Positions 9,388 through 18,142 of a stretch of DNA of 64,000 bases are shown piece after piece. The stretch comes from Pseudomonas ovata (GTDB lineage Bacteria > Pseudomonadota > Gammaproteobacteria > Pseudomonadales > Pseudomonadaceae): assembly GCF_003131185.1 (NCBI RefSeq), contig NZ_QFFU01000004.1, positions 285,915-349,914 of the forward strand. The letters run 5' to 3'. The notes under the pieces were generated by a model that saw only the letters and a program-made list of their open reading frames with translations, made no database searches and was not told the origin of the DNA. The position numbers and the translations under genes were made by a program. How positions within the stretch are numbered: position 1 is the first letter of the stretch; every line of letters begins with the position of its first letter.

Positions 9388-10701
9388 TCACCAGATCGGC
9401 AAGGTGTAGGTCGCCAGGAAGCGTGTCTGGTTTTCATCCCGGAACGCCGCCCCGGTCGGGAAGTCGTTGCGGTAGATGGCCTTGCGCACCACAAAGCCCA
9501 ACTGCTTGAGCGGACCGCTCTGGATCACATAGCCCAGCTCCATCTGGAACTCGCGCTCCTTGCGGTCATCGGCCTTGAGCGAGGTCAGCTCGATATTGTC
9601 GCCACGCACATAACGCAGGCGGCTCTTGAGGCCGGGCACGCCCAGGGCGGCAAAATCGTAATCGTAGATAGCCTGCCAGGTGCGCTCCTTGGCGTTGAGA
9701 AAATCCGAGGCCATGGTCAGCTCGCTCATGCCCATCAATTCGGTGCCGGACACATACGGCGTGGCCGTGTCGCCACTGGAGTGCATGTAGCCCACGCCCA
9801 GTTTGTGCCCGCCCCAACGGTAGGAAAACAGCCCAGAAACATTGATGTTGTCGACCTTTCCGGCCTTGGCGCTGCCCGCCTCTTCACTAAAGAAGCTGCG
9901 CAGGTCGCTGGTCAGCACGCCCTCGCCCACGGGCAGGTTATGCAGCACCGCCAGGGTGCTCTGTCGGTACAGATCGTCCACCTCGGCGTGGTAGACACGC
10001 AGGCTCAGGTCCTTGCTGACCTGGTAATCGCCGCCCAGGTAGCTCATGTGCGACGTAGTGGCCGCGCCGTTGAAGCGCCCGTTGGGTGAAGCGATGGTCA
10101 TGTTCTGGTACGAGGTCGAATCGCGGCGGTTGATGCGATCGATATAGCCGGCATTGAGCGTCAGCCCGTCAATGTCCCTGGAGCTGAGCGTGGTGCCACG
10201 AAAGGTTTGCGGCAGCAGGCGTGACGGGCTGGCGAACGCAAACGGCAGAAAGATCGACACGTCGCCGGTCTTTACCGTGGTCTTGGCCCAGCGCAACTTA
10301 CCGGTCAGGGCCAGGCGCGAGTAATCGTCCGGGGCCCGCTTGTCGCTGGCAGACACCGGCAGCAGCTCGGTGCCGCTGCGGTCCGGCGACGAATCCAGCT
10401 TGACCCCCACCAGCGCCCGCGCATCCAGGCCGAAGCCCAGCGCGCCCGGGGTATAACCCGACTCGACATTGAGGATGAACGCCTGGGCCCACTCCCGGGC
10501 GGCGGTCTTGGCGCCATTGTCCTTGTAGTCGCGGTCCATGTAGTAGTTGCGCAGCGTCAGGGTGCCGTGGCTGTCGTCCAGCAGTCCCTCGGCCTGTAGC
10601 ACCGGGCTGCACAGGCCCAGGCCCAGCAAGGTCAGGCAGCAGCCTGGGTGCAACTGAAAAACGGGGCGAATCCCTGCGGTGTTCGAAGGTGTGTCTGGCA
10701 T
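9388..10701 (-). CDS. OprD-family outer-membrane porin
   Basis: 437 residues. The mature part begins after a hydrophobic stretch and an Ala-rich cleavage region (LQAEG). It has the OprD pattern: DSHGTLTLRNYYMDRDY at the start of the barrel, a long run of alternating beta-strands, and a C-terminus ending in an aromatic residue (LATYTLPIW), as outer-membrane proteins need for assembly. The start is placed at 10701 because the signal sequence follows it; the frame extends upstream without one. Divergent from an aromatic-acid transporter and next to the ferulate genes, it probably passes ferulate, vanillate or a related acid. An AACAACAACAATAA motif lies directly upstream of its ribosome site. 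Confidence 0.82.
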   Translation of the reverse strand: MPDTPSNTAGIRPVFQLHPGCCLTLLGLGLCSPVLQAEGLLDDSHGTLTLRNYYMDRDYKDNGAKTAAREWAQAFILNVESGYTPGALGFGLDARALVGVKLDSSPDRSGTELLPVSASDKRAPDDYSRLALTGKLRWAKTTVKTGDVSIFLPFAFASPSRLLPQTFRGTTLSSRDIDGLTLNAGYIDRINRRDSTSYQNMTIASPNGRFNGAATTSHMSYLGGDYQVSKDLSLRVYHAEVDDLYRQSTLAVLHNLPVGEGVLTSDLRSFFSEEAGSAKAGKVDNINVSGLFSYRWGGHKLGVGYMHSSGDTATPYVSGTELMGMSELTMASDFLNAKERTWQAIYDYDFAALGVPGLKSRLRYVRGDNIELTSLKADDRKEREFQMELGYVIQSGPLKQLGFVVRKAIYRNDFPTGAAFRDENQTRFLATYTLPIW

Positions 10702-10714
10702 GTCCGTTGTCCAC

Positions 10715-10728
10715 TTATTGTTGTTGTT
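10715..10728 (-). promoter_or_regulatory. Candidate Crc/Hfq CA-motif of the porin mRNA
   Basis: AACAACAACAATAA on the minus strand, ending 13 nt before the porin ATG and touching the weak ribosome site. It contains the AANAANAA pattern that Hfq with Crc binds to block translation of catabolic genes in Pseudomonas. Binding is inferred. Confidence 0.55.
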
Positions 10729-11001
10729 CTTGAGCGCAAGCGTGGGTGCTCCGAGGTCGCCTGCCGGGCAAGAATGGGAAGGCAAGGTCCAGTCGTCAAC
10801 GGAAAACATCCGATAATCGAACATTAATTTTGTTATCTATTTTTTCTGATTTGTAGCGTTTCTGTTAAGTGCCTGTTTTTACAGGGGCCTGTGGCGTGTG
10901 CTTGCCTTCAGCTTGCACTTTGCTTTTTAGTTATCTTTGTTAATCTTATTTTCAGACTTGCCAAGACCCTGCTACCGTGCGGACGTCAGGCTGGCGATCA
11001 C

Positions 11002-11015
11002 AACAAAAACAACAA
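11002..11015 (+). promoter_or_regulatory. Candidate Crc/Hfq CA-motif of the MFS mRNA
   Basis: AACAAAAACAACAA, immediately before the TGAGG ribosome site (11017-11021) of the aromatic transporter. It has the same A-rich triplet pattern as the divergent porin leader. Confidence 0.55.
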
Positions 11016-11028
11016 ATGAGGTTTATCC

Positions 11029-12225
11029 ATGGACAGTTCACTGCGCCGTCCGGCGCTTACCATCGCGTTGTGTTTTATCGTGGCGCTTATCGAAGGGTTT
11101 GACCTGCAGGCGGCCGGCACCGCCGCCGCCGGGTTGCGCCACACCTTTACGCTGGACCCGAAGATGCTCGGCTGGGTGTTCAGCGCCGGGATCATCGGCC
11201 TGTTGCCAGGGGCGTTTTTCGGCGGCTGGATCGCCGACCGCATCGGCCGCAAGAAAATCCTGATCGCCGCCGTGCTGTTGTTCGGCGTGTTTTCCCTGGC
11301 CACCGCCTACGTCGAGAGCTACGCGGTGCTGTTGCTGGTGCGCTTCATGACCGGCCTGGGGTTGGGCGCCGCCCTGCCCAACCTGATCGCCCTGTGCGCC
11401 GAAGCGGTGGGCGAGCAGCGCCGTGGCACGGCGATCAGCATCATGTACGCCGGCGTGCCACTGGGCGGCGCCCTGGCCGCGGTGGTGGCGATGCTGGGCG
11501 GCGACCATTGGCAACTGACGTTCATCATTGGCGGCCTGGCCCCCTTGCTGGTGGTGCCGCTGATGCTGGTGTTGCTGCCCGAGTCGACCGTGTTCCGTCA
11601 GCAGGCCGACGCCACGGCGCGGGTCTCGACGTCCAAAGCCTTGTTCGGTGAAAGCCGTGCGCCAATCACCCTGGCCTTATGGGTCAGTTACTTCTTCACC
11701 CTGACGGTGATGTACATGCTGCTCAACTGGCTGCCGTCGTTATTGATTGGCCAGGGCTTCACCAAACCTGAAGCCGGGCTGGTGCAGATGCTGTTCAACA
11801 TTGGCGGCGCACTGGGTTCGTTGTCGGGCGGATTGCTGCTGGATCGCTTCAACGGCGTGAAGGTGGTGATCGGCGTGTACCTGGGGCTGCTGGCGTCGCT
11901 GGTGGGTGTGGGGTTGTCGGTGGGTATCGTGCCGATGGCAGTGGCCGGTTTCTCGGCAGGCGTGTTCGTGATGGCCGCGCAACTGGTGCTGTACGCAATG
12001 GCCCCGCCGTCCTACCCCACCTCGGTGCGCGCCACCGGTGTGGGCGCCGCCGTGGCGATCGGCAGACTGGGTTCGGTGGCCGGCCCCCTGGCCGCCGGAC
12101 AGATCCTGGCAGCGGGTGCCGGCACCACGGGCGTGTTGCTGGCGACCTCGCCCGGGCTGGTGATCGCCGCGCTGGCGATCATCACCGTGGTGTCACGTCC
12201 GGGGCTGGTGGTGCGTACCGCGTAG
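11029..12225 (+). CDS. MFS transporter, aromatic acid:H+ symporter type
   Basis: 398 residues with 12 predicted membrane helices. N-terminal signature FIVALIEGFDLQAAGTAA matches the aromatic acid:H+ symporter group, where the Gly-Phe-Asp in helix 1 is characteristic. The loop 2-3 motif GGWIADRIGRKKIL is the MFS signature, and RFMTGLGLGAALPNLIAL forms helix 4. It most resembles the MhpT/PcaK-like branch. Next to the ferulate genes and an OprD porin, the likely cargo is a hydroxycinnamate or vanillate. The stop TAG lies in a GTAGGA string typical of REP heads. Confidence 0.85.
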   Translation: MDSSLRRPALTIALCFIVALIEGFDLQAAGTAAAGLRHTFTLDPKMLGWVFSAGIIGLLPGAFFGGWIADRIGRKKILIAAVLLFGVFSLATAYVESYAVLLLVRFMTGLGLGAALPNLIALCAEAVGEQRRGTAISIMYAGVPLGGALAAVVAMLGGDHWQLTFIIGGLAPLLVVPLMLVLLPESTVFRQQADATARVSTSKALFGESRAPITLALWVSYFFTLTVMYMLLNWLPSLLIGQGFTKPEAGLVQMLFNIGGALGSLSGGLLLDRFNGVKVVIGVYLGLLASLVGVGLSVGIVPMAVAGFSAGVFVMAAQLVLYAMAPPSYPTSVRATGVGAAVAIGRLGSVAGPLAAGQILAAGAGTTGVLLATSPGLVIAALAIITVVSRPGLVVRTA

Positions 12226-12244
12226 GACCGGTGACCCTGACCGC

Positions 12245-12331
12245 TGTTGGAGCGACCACCGGTCGCGAAGGGCCAGCCACCTCACCTTTGGTGCCTGACC
12301 GTCAGCCTTCGCGACCGATGGTCGCTCCTAC
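12245..12331. repeat. REP doublet of the GGTCGC class
   Basis: Inverted pair GTTGGAGCGACCACCGGTCGCG ... and CGCGACCGATGGTCGCTCCTAC around about 40 bp. This class is distinct from the GCGCGCTTGCCC class and is shared with 35114-35169 and 52486-52634. Confidence 0.75.
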
Positions 12332-12376
12332 GAGATGAATCCGTGCCCCAACAATGCAGACGCGCGAATGAAACGA

Positions 12377-13774
12377 TCAGTGCGCGAACTGCGAAGCCAG
12401 TTCGCGCAGCATGACTTCGGCGTCCAGCACTTTTCTCACGGCTTCATGGGCTTTTTCACGACTCAGGTTCAAGCGCTCGTAAAGCTCGTCCGGAATGGCC
12501 TGGGCGGGACCCGAGCCAATGCCGTTCTGACGCAGCAGTTGCACGGCCAGGTACACCAGGTTGGCGTACTCGCAATACTCGCCGGTGTAGTACGGGTCGT
12601 GCTGGAAGCGCAGGGCCGTGGCCAGTTCATCCGGCATGTCCCAGGAGCGCATCAGCCAAGCGCCGATCTGCTCACGGCTGATGCCCAGCAAGTGCTGCTC
12701 GACAAAGCTGTGGTGCAGGTGCGGATTGACCTCCAGCTGGCGACAGATCAGTGAGAAGTGCGGCGGAAACACGTGGGCCAGCAACAGATAGCCAAAGTTG
12801 TGCAGCAGGCCGGCCAGGTAGGTCAGTCCGCCCTCGGGACGCTTGGCACGCGGCATGGCGCGGGTCAGACCTTCAATGACTGCCGCGGTGTAGATCGACT
12901 GCTGCCAGTAGGGTGTGGTCTGTTGCGGGTGATCCTTGGGCAGGCTCAAGGTCTTGCCGAGCGCCAGGCCCAAGGCCAGGTTGATCACCAGGTCGAAGCC
13001 CAGCACACGCACGATGGCGTCTTCTACCGAGCGGATCTTGCCGGTCGAGGCGTAATACGGCGAGGCTGCCCAGCTGACCACTTGGGCGGCCAAAGCCGGA
13101 TCGGTCTCGACCACGCCGGTGATGTCGTCGATGGTCGCGTCCGGGTCGACCCGCAGCTTGATGATTTTCTGCGCGGTGCTGGCCAGCGGCGGAATTTCCA
13201 GGGTCGCTTCCAGGCGCTGCTGGATGCGCCGTGCGGTGAACGCGTGCACGGCCTGGGTGATTTCCTCGCGGTCATCGTGCGGACGATCAAGGTTGGGCTT
13301 GATCTGCGTGAGCACCTGGCCGAAGTGCGCGGCGCTGGCTTTGCTGAGCATGCTCTTGAAATCGTCGCTGGCAATTTCCAGCAACAGGCCCGGCTCGCCC
13401 GAACCGACCAGCAGGGTCGGCTCTTGCAGCAAGCGGTCATCGTACAGGCACGGCGAGCTGGTCAGCGCCGGCAAGCCGGGCAGGCTCTGCAGGTTGTGCT
13501 TGAGCAGCATGCGCGAGAGGCGCTCGAAGGACACGGCCTTGAGCTCGCGACCGGTCAGTTCGGCGATCCGGTTCAGGTCCAGCAACTGACTTTGCGGGAA
13601 CAGGATCAACAGAGCACCGACAGCGTCTTCGACCAGGACGGCCTGGACCTTGCGCGCCACCGGCAGCGTCGCGTCATCCGAGACTTCCCGATAGCTGATG
13701 GCCAGCTTTTCCAACAACTGCCGGATCACGGAAGGGGCATGGTGAGCATCATTGACGTGGGCTACTTCTGTCAT
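12377..13774 (-). CDS. YbaK-type deacylase domain plus HDOD domain protein
   Basis: 465 residues in two parts. Residues about 15-155 resemble the YbaK/ProX aminoacyl-tRNA deacylase fold (KVQAVLVEDAVGALLILFP, DLNRIAELTGRELKAVS, GLPALTSSPCLYDD). Residues about 190-400 are an HDOD domain (PPLASTAQKIIKLRVDPDATIDDITGVVETDP, LAGLLHNFGYLLLAH), related to HD hydrolases but lacking the HD metal ligands. HDOD proteins usually act in signalling rather than catalysis. The gene lies 85 bp downstream of recG on the same strand, a standard Pseudomonas neighbour. Whether the deacylase part is active on tRNA is unknown. Confidence 0.8.
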   Translation of the reverse strand: MTEVAHVNDAHHAPSVIRQLLEKLAISYREVSDDATLPVARKVQAVLVEDAVGALLILFPQSQLLDLNRIAELTGRELKAVSFERLSRMLLKHNLQSLPGLPALTSSPCLYDDRLLQEPTLLVGSGEPGLLLEIASDDFKSMLSKASAAHFGQVLTQIKPNLDRPHDDREEITQAVHAFTARRIQQRLEATLEIPPLASTAQKIIKLRVDPDATIDDITGVVETDPALAAQVVSWAASPYYASTGKIRSVEDAIVRVLGFDLVINLALGLALGKTLSLPKDHPQQTTPYWQQSIYTAAVIEGLTRAMPRAKRPEGGLTYLAGLLHNFGYLLLAHVFPPHFSLICRQLEVNPHLHHSFVEQHLLGISREQIGAWLMRSWDMPDELATALRFQHDPYYTGEYCEYANLVYLAVQLLRQNGIGSGPAQAIPDELYERLNLSREKAHEAVRKVLDAEVMLRELASQFAH

Positions 13775-13859
13775 GGTCTGTGTCCATTTCCTACAATCTG
13801 CGCAGTATAACCAGCTTCTGCAAATTGGGTTTCGTCAGCTTCGCAAAGCGTTGCCTGGA

Positions 13860-15935
13860 TCACACCTGACCATACTGCTGACCATGACGCAACCATCGTT
13901 CCAACAATGGACTGACATGGTGCGGCCAGCGTTCAAGCAAGGCCTGGGCGGCGTCACGCACCGCCGGCAGCAGGTCGGCGTCGCGCATCAGGTCGGCGAC
14001 CTTGAATTGCAACAGGCCCGTTTGCCGGGTACCGAGCATTTCGCCAGGACCGCGCAGCTCGAGGTCTCTTTCGGCGATCACGAAGCCGTCGTTGGTCTCA
14101 CGCATGATGCCCAGCCGCTGCCGGCCGATCTGCGACAGCGGCGGATGGTAGAGCAGCACGCAATGGCTGACCGCACTGCCGCGCCCGACCCGACCGCGCA
14201 ACTGATGCAGTTGCGCCAGGCCCAGGCGCTCGGGGTTCTCGATGATCATCAGGCTGGCGTTGGGCACATCCACCCCCACTTCGATGACCGTGGTCGCCAC
14301 CAGCAGCTGCAGGGCACCCTGCTTGAACTCGGCCATGATCGCGGCTTTTTCCACCGGCTTCATGCGCCCGTGGATCAGCCCGACGCGCAGTTCGCCCAGC
14401 GCCATGCTCAGCTCTTCGAACGAGGTCTCGGCGGCCTTGCAGGTCAGCTCTTCGGATTCTTCGATCAGGGTGCAGACCCAGTAGGCCTGGCGCCCTTCGG
14501 CGCAGGCGGCGCGAACCCGTTCGATGACTTCCATGCGCCGGCTGTCGGCCACCAGTACGGTATTGACCGGCGTGCGCCCCGGCGGCAGTTCGTCGAGGAT
14601 CGAAGTGTCCAGGTCGGCATAGGCGCTCATGGCCAGCGTGCGCGGGATGGGCGTGGCGGTCATGATCAACTGGTGCGGGCTCATGACCCCGCCTACACCT
14701 TTGCTGCGCAGCGCCAGGCGCTGCTGCACGCCGAAACGGTGCTGCTCGTCGATGATCGCCAGGGCGAGGTTCTTGAATTTCACCTCTTCCTGAAACAGCG
14801 CGTGAGTGCCGACCACCATCCGCGCACCTTCGGCAATCTGCTGCATGGCACTGACCCGTGCCTTGCCCTTGAGCTTGCCGGCCAGCCAGGCGACTTCCAC
14901 GCCCAGCGGCTCCAGCCAGCGCTGGAAGTTGATGTAATGCTGTTCGGCGAGAATCTCGGTGGGCGCCATCAGCGCCACCTGATAACCGGCTTCGATGGCC
15001 TGCAGGGCGGCCAGGGCAGCGACCACGGTCTTGCCGGCGCCAACGTCGCCCTGCACCAGGCGCAACATGGGCGCGTGCTGGCTGAGGTCATGGGCCACTT
15101 CCTTGCCGACGCGCTGTTGAGCGCCGGTGGGGGTAAAGCCCAGGTTGGCCAGAAAAAGCCCGGGTAATTGCCTGGCCGGCGGCAAGGCCGGGGCACGCAG
15201 GGCACGCTGGCTTTCACGCAAGCGTTGCTGGGACAACTGGTGGGTCAGCAGTTCTTCGAACGCCAGGCGATGCTGGGCCCAGTGGTGACCCAGTGCCAGT
15301 TCGTCGACATCGGCATCGGCCGGCGGGTAATGCAAGTAATGAATGGCCTCGTCGAGCGGCGCCAGTTGATAGTCGCGGGCCAGTTCGTCAGGCAGCCAGT
15401 CGGGCAGGCTTTTGGGACCGAGCATGGCCAGGCTCTGCTGGCACAGCTGGCGCAGGCGCTGCTGGGTCAGGCCCTCGGTGGTCGGATAGATCGGGGTCAG
15501 GGTCTGCTCGACCGGCGGCGGCTCGTCGCCGGTCAGGGCGCGGTATTCGGGGTGATAGATTTCCAGGCCCGAGGCACCGGGCCGCGCTTCGCCAAAGCAG
15601 CGCAAGTGCGTGCCGCGCTTGAGGCCGTCTTTCTGGGCATTGCTGAAGTGGTAGAAACGCAGGCTGACCACGCCGCTGCCGTCGCCCAGGCGCACCAGCA
15701 GGCTGCGCCGCTTGCCCATGACCACGTCCTGGCCGCTGACCACGCCTTCGATAACCGCATCCTGACCGGGCCGCAACTGGCCGATGGGCACTACGCGGGT
15801 GCGGTCCTGGTAGCGCAGCGGCAAGTGAAACAGCACGTCCTGGATATTCTCCAGGCCGACCTTGGCCAGTTTTTCGGCCAGGGCTTCGCCGACGCCCTTG
15901 AGGGCAGTGACCGAAACGTGGGAAAGCTCGCTCAT
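13860..15935 (-). CDS. recG: ATP-dependent DNA helicase RecG
   Basis: 691 residues, matching the usual length of about 690. The N-terminal wedge/OB domain binds branched DNA; the helicase core shows Walker A in GDVGAGKTVVAALAAL, the DEQH box in IIDEQHRFGVQQR, motif III in TATPIPRTLAMS, and motif VI in QLRGRVGRGSAVSHC. RecG remodels stalled forks and branch-migrates Holliday junctions. The start at 15935 (MSELSHVSVTALKGVG) gives the conserved N-terminus; a frame extension to 15992 has no support. Confidence 0.96.
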   Translation of the reverse strand: MSELSHVSVTALKGVGEALAEKLAKVGLENIQDVLFHLPLRYQDRTRVVPIGQLRPGQDAVIEGVVSGQDVVMGKRRSLLVRLGDGSGVVSLRFYHFSNAQKDGLKRGTHLRCFGEARPGASGLEIYHPEYRALTGDEPPPVEQTLTPIYPTTEGLTQQRLRQLCQQSLAMLGPKSLPDWLPDELARDYQLAPLDEAIHYLHYPPADADVDELALGHHWAQHRLAFEELLTHQLSQQRLRESQRALRAPALPPARQLPGLFLANLGFTPTGAQQRVGKEVAHDLSQHAPMLRLVQGDVGAGKTVVAALAALQAIEAGYQVALMAPTEILAEQHYINFQRWLEPLGVEVAWLAGKLKGKARVSAMQQIAEGARMVVGTHALFQEEVKFKNLALAIIDEQHRFGVQQRLALRSKGVGGVMSPHQLIMTATPIPRTLAMSAYADLDTSILDELPPGRTPVNTVLVADSRRMEVIERVRAACAEGRQAYWVCTLIEESEELTCKAAETSFEELSMALGELRVGLIHGRMKPVEKAAIMAEFKQGALQLLVATTVIEVGVDVPNASLMIIENPERLGLAQLHQLRGRVGRGSAVSHCVLLYHPPLSQIGRQRLGIMRETNDGFVIAERDLELRGPGEMLGTRQTGLLQFKVADLMRDADLLPAVRDAAQALLERWPHHVSPLLERWLRHGQQYGQV

Positions 15936-15955
15936 GTTGCTCTTGCCGCTCCTGC

Positions 15956-16879
15956 CTAGCTTGCTTGTGCCTTGGGACGGGCCACCGAACACAGGCGCAC
16001 GGAATCAGCGAGGATCTCGATTGCCTTGGGCCGCGGGAAACTGGCGCGCCAGGCGATGGCCACGGTACGGAACGGCGCCGGCGGCGTCAGGGGCCGCACC
16101 TCGATCACGCCGGGGGCGTAGTGGTGGCTGTCGACTGCCGAGAACGGCAGGATCGACACGCCCAGCCCCGAGGCGACCATATGGCGGATGGTTTCCAGCG
16201 AACTGGATTCCACCGTGGTGTGCCTGGCGGCCTCGCTGCCTTTAGTCAGTGTAGGGCACGCTTCAAGAACCTGATCACGGAAACAGTGGCCTTCGCCGAG
16301 CAACAGCAGGCTTTTGTCATTCAATGCCGAGGCGTCGATGGTCTGCTTGCGTGTCCAGGGATGGTCGGCCGGCATCAGCACATAGAAGGGCTCGTCGTAC
16401 AGCGGCAGGGTCAGGACATCGGCTTCGTTGAACGGCAGCGCGATGATGATCGCGTCCAGCTCGCCGTTGCGCAGCTTGTCGCGCAGCACATGGGTGAAGT
16501 TTTCTTCGATGTACAACGGCATCTGCGGGGCTACCCGGTGCAGTTGTGGAATCAGGTGCGGGAACAGGTAGGGGCCGACGGTGTAGATGGCTCCGACTTT
16601 CAAGGGGGCGGTCAGCTGGTTCTTGCCGGCCTGGGCCAGTTCGCGAATACCCTGGGCCTGCTCCAGAACCTTCTGGGCCTGGGCGACGATGCCCTCGCCG
16701 ACGGGGGTCAGGCGTACGGCGCTCTTGCTGCGCTCGAAGATCAGCACGCCCAGTTCGTCTTCAAGTTTCTTGACGCCGACCGACAAGGTGGGCTGGCTGA
16801 CATGGCAGCGCTCGGCGGCATGGCCGAAGTGCTGTTCCTGGGCGAGCGTGACGATATAGCGCAATTCGGTGAGAGTCAT
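15956..16879 (-). CDS. oxyR: Hydrogen-peroxide-sensing LysR-type regulator OxyR
   Basis: 307 residues. The N-terminal helix-turn-helix (HFGHAAERCHVSQPTLSVGVKKLE) is typical of LysR regulators. The effector domain carries the two redox cysteines at positions 199 and 208 (GEGHCFRDQVLEAC), the same numbering as E. coli OxyR, so the disulfide switch is intact. Activated OxyR induces catalase and alkyl hydroperoxide reductase genes. It sits directly upstream of recG, as in other Pseudomonas. The start codon lies in one arm of a 12-bp inverted repeat. Confidence 0.95.
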   Translation of the reverse strand: MTLTELRYIVTLAQEQHFGHAAERCHVSQPTLSVGVKKLEDELGVLIFERSKSAVRLTPVGEGIVAQAQKVLEQAQGIRELAQAGKNQLTAPLKVGAIYTVGPYLFPHLIPQLHRVAPQMPLYIEENFTHVLRDKLRNGELDAIIIALPFNEADVLTLPLYDEPFYVLMPADHPWTRKQTIDASALNDKSLLLLGEGHCFRDQVLEACPTLTKGSEAARHTTVESSSLETIRHMVASGLGVSILPFSAVDSHHYAPGVIEVRPLTPPAPFRTVAIAWRASFPRPKAIEILADSVRLCSVARPKAQAS

Positions 16880-16939
16880 AACGTGCGTCCATGTAGTTGC
16901 GCCCCAGCATAGCGGCTGCAATCGATAGACGCACGTTAT
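16878..16939. promoter_or_regulatory. 12-bp inverted repeat spanning the oxyR start codon
   Basis: ATAACGTGCGTC at 16878-16889 and its perfect complement GACGCACGTTAT at 16928-16939, 38 bp apart. The first arm covers the oxyR ATG. In a transcript starting upstream of 16939 the arms would pair and bury the start codon. Alternatively the two arms are operator half-sites flanking a promoter, with TATGCT at 16906-16911 as a possible -10. Confidence 0.5.
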
Positions 16940-16970
16940 CAGAGGCGCATCGGTGTATCAAAAAACCGAT

Positions 16971-17717
16971 TTACCGTTTATCCAGCGAATACACGAACGG
17001 CGCCAGGATTTCGATCGATCCGTTGTTCAACACTTCTGCCGGCGGCTTGGGCACCGGTTGCGCACGACGGATCATTTCCATGGTGGCGCGGTCCAGTGAC
17101 GGGCTGCCCGAACTGCTGGCAATCGAATACGAAAGCACATTGCCTTCGGCGTCGACCACAAAGCGCAAGCGCGCCACCCCTTGCATGCCTCGACGACGGG
17201 CGTCCTCAGGGTATTTCTTGTACTTGGCCAGGTGACGCAGCAGATCACCCTGCCAGCTTGGCAACGCCGTGCTCGGTGGCGATGGCGGGCTTGGCGGTGC
17301 CGCAGGCGCGGCGGCCTTCTCGATCTTCGGCGCAGGCGGTGCTTCTACCGGCTTCTCGTCGACAGGCTGTTCCTTGGGCGGCTCAGGCTTCTTCTCGATC
17401 GGTTTCTTCGGCTGAGGTTTCGGCTTGGGCTTTTCGACCTTCTTGGGTACGACGATTTCCGGCTTCGGCGCCTCGACAACCTCTGGCATGGGAATCTCTT
17501 CCTCAGGCGCAGGCGGGGTCGGCGGCTGCACGACCGCAGGCGGTGGCGGCAGAGGCTCGGGCAGAGGCGGCAGTTCGATCATCATGGCGGGCGGCGGCAA
17601 TTCGATTGCCTGGGATGCCGGCCAGCGCAGGGCCAGAAGCACCGCGATGGCATGCACGGCCAGCACCAACAACAGACTACCGCTATAGCGCGTCAGTGTT
17701 TGGCGCATGGTGATCAT
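16971..17717 (-). CDS. tonB: TonB energy-transducing protein
   Basis: 248 residues. One N-terminal membrane helix (about residues 12-30) is followed by a long periplasmic Pro/Lys/Glu-rich spacer (about 40-150; repeated KPKPKP, PPSPPSP). The C-terminal domain holds YPEDARRRGMQGVARLRFVVDAEGN, the YP motif that contacts TonB boxes of outer-membrane receptors. The start overlaps the exbD stop as ATGA, so exbB-exbD-tonB is one transcript. The complex couples the proton gradient to import of iron-siderophores and other nutrients. Confidence 0.95.
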   Translation of the reverse strand: MITMRQTLTRYSGSLLLVLAVHAIAVLLALRWPASQAIELPPPAMMIELPPLPEPLPPPPAVVQPPTPPAPEEEIPMPEVVEAPKPEIVVPKKVEKPKPKPQPKKPIEKKPEPPKEQPVDEKPVEAPPAPKIEKAAAPAAPPSPPSPPSTALPSWQGDLLRHLAKYKKYPEDARRRGMQGVARLRFVVDAEGNVLSYSIASSSGSPSLDRATMEMIRRAQPVPKPPAEVLNNGSIEILAPFVYSLDKR

Positions 17718-18139
17718 TTTTTCCCAACCGTCTCGAGGCCCACCAGTCCGACCTTGAGATAGCCGGCGGCGCGCAGGGTGTTCATGACTTCCATCAGGTC
17801 GCCGTAGTCCACGCCCTTGTCGGCCTGGAAGAAGATCGTGGTGTCCTTCTTGCCGTGGGTGCGGGTATCGAGCACCTGGCCGATCTGTTCGCGGGCGACC
17901 ATGTCGTTGCCCAGGTACAGGTTCTTGTCGGCCTTGACGCTGAGGAAGATCGGCTTCTCCGGCCTGGGCTGTGGTTGCGCCGTGGACGCCGGCAGGTCGA
18001 CCTTGATGTCCACGGTGGCCAGGGGAGCGGCCACCATGAAGATGATCAACAGGACCAACATGACGTCGATGAACGGCGTGACGTTGATTTCGTGGTTCTC
18101 GGCGAGATCGTCGCCGCCTTCGTTAAGATGCAGGCCCAC
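17714..18139 (-). CDS. exbD: Biopolymer transport protein ExbD
   Basis: 141 residues starting at a GTG with AAGGTGG upstream. A short cytoplasmic tail (NEGGDDLAENHEINVTPFIDVMLVLLIIFMV) leads into the single membrane helix, whose Asp (FIDVML) is the proton-carrying residue of the family. The remainder is a periplasmic domain. It is packed directly after exbB and overlaps tonB. Confidence 0.96.
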   Translation of the reverse strand: MGLHLNEGGDDLAENHEINVTPFIDVMLVLLIIFMVAAPLATVDIKVDLPASTAQPQPRPEKPIFLSVKADKNLYLGNDMVAREQIGQVLDTRTHGKKDTTIFFQADKGVDYGDLMEVMNTLRAAGYLKVGLVGLETVGKK

Positions 18140-18142
18140 GTT

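Larger units (their letters stand above)
10702..11028. other. Divergent regulatory gap between porin and MFS genes
   Basis: 327 bp without a gene, markedly AT-rich in the middle (10825-10960). It contains a CCTGTTTTTACAGG hairpin at 10872-10885 and A-rich Crc/Hfq-type motifs near both ends. No clear -35/-10 pair can be assigned with confidence. Confidence 0.5.
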
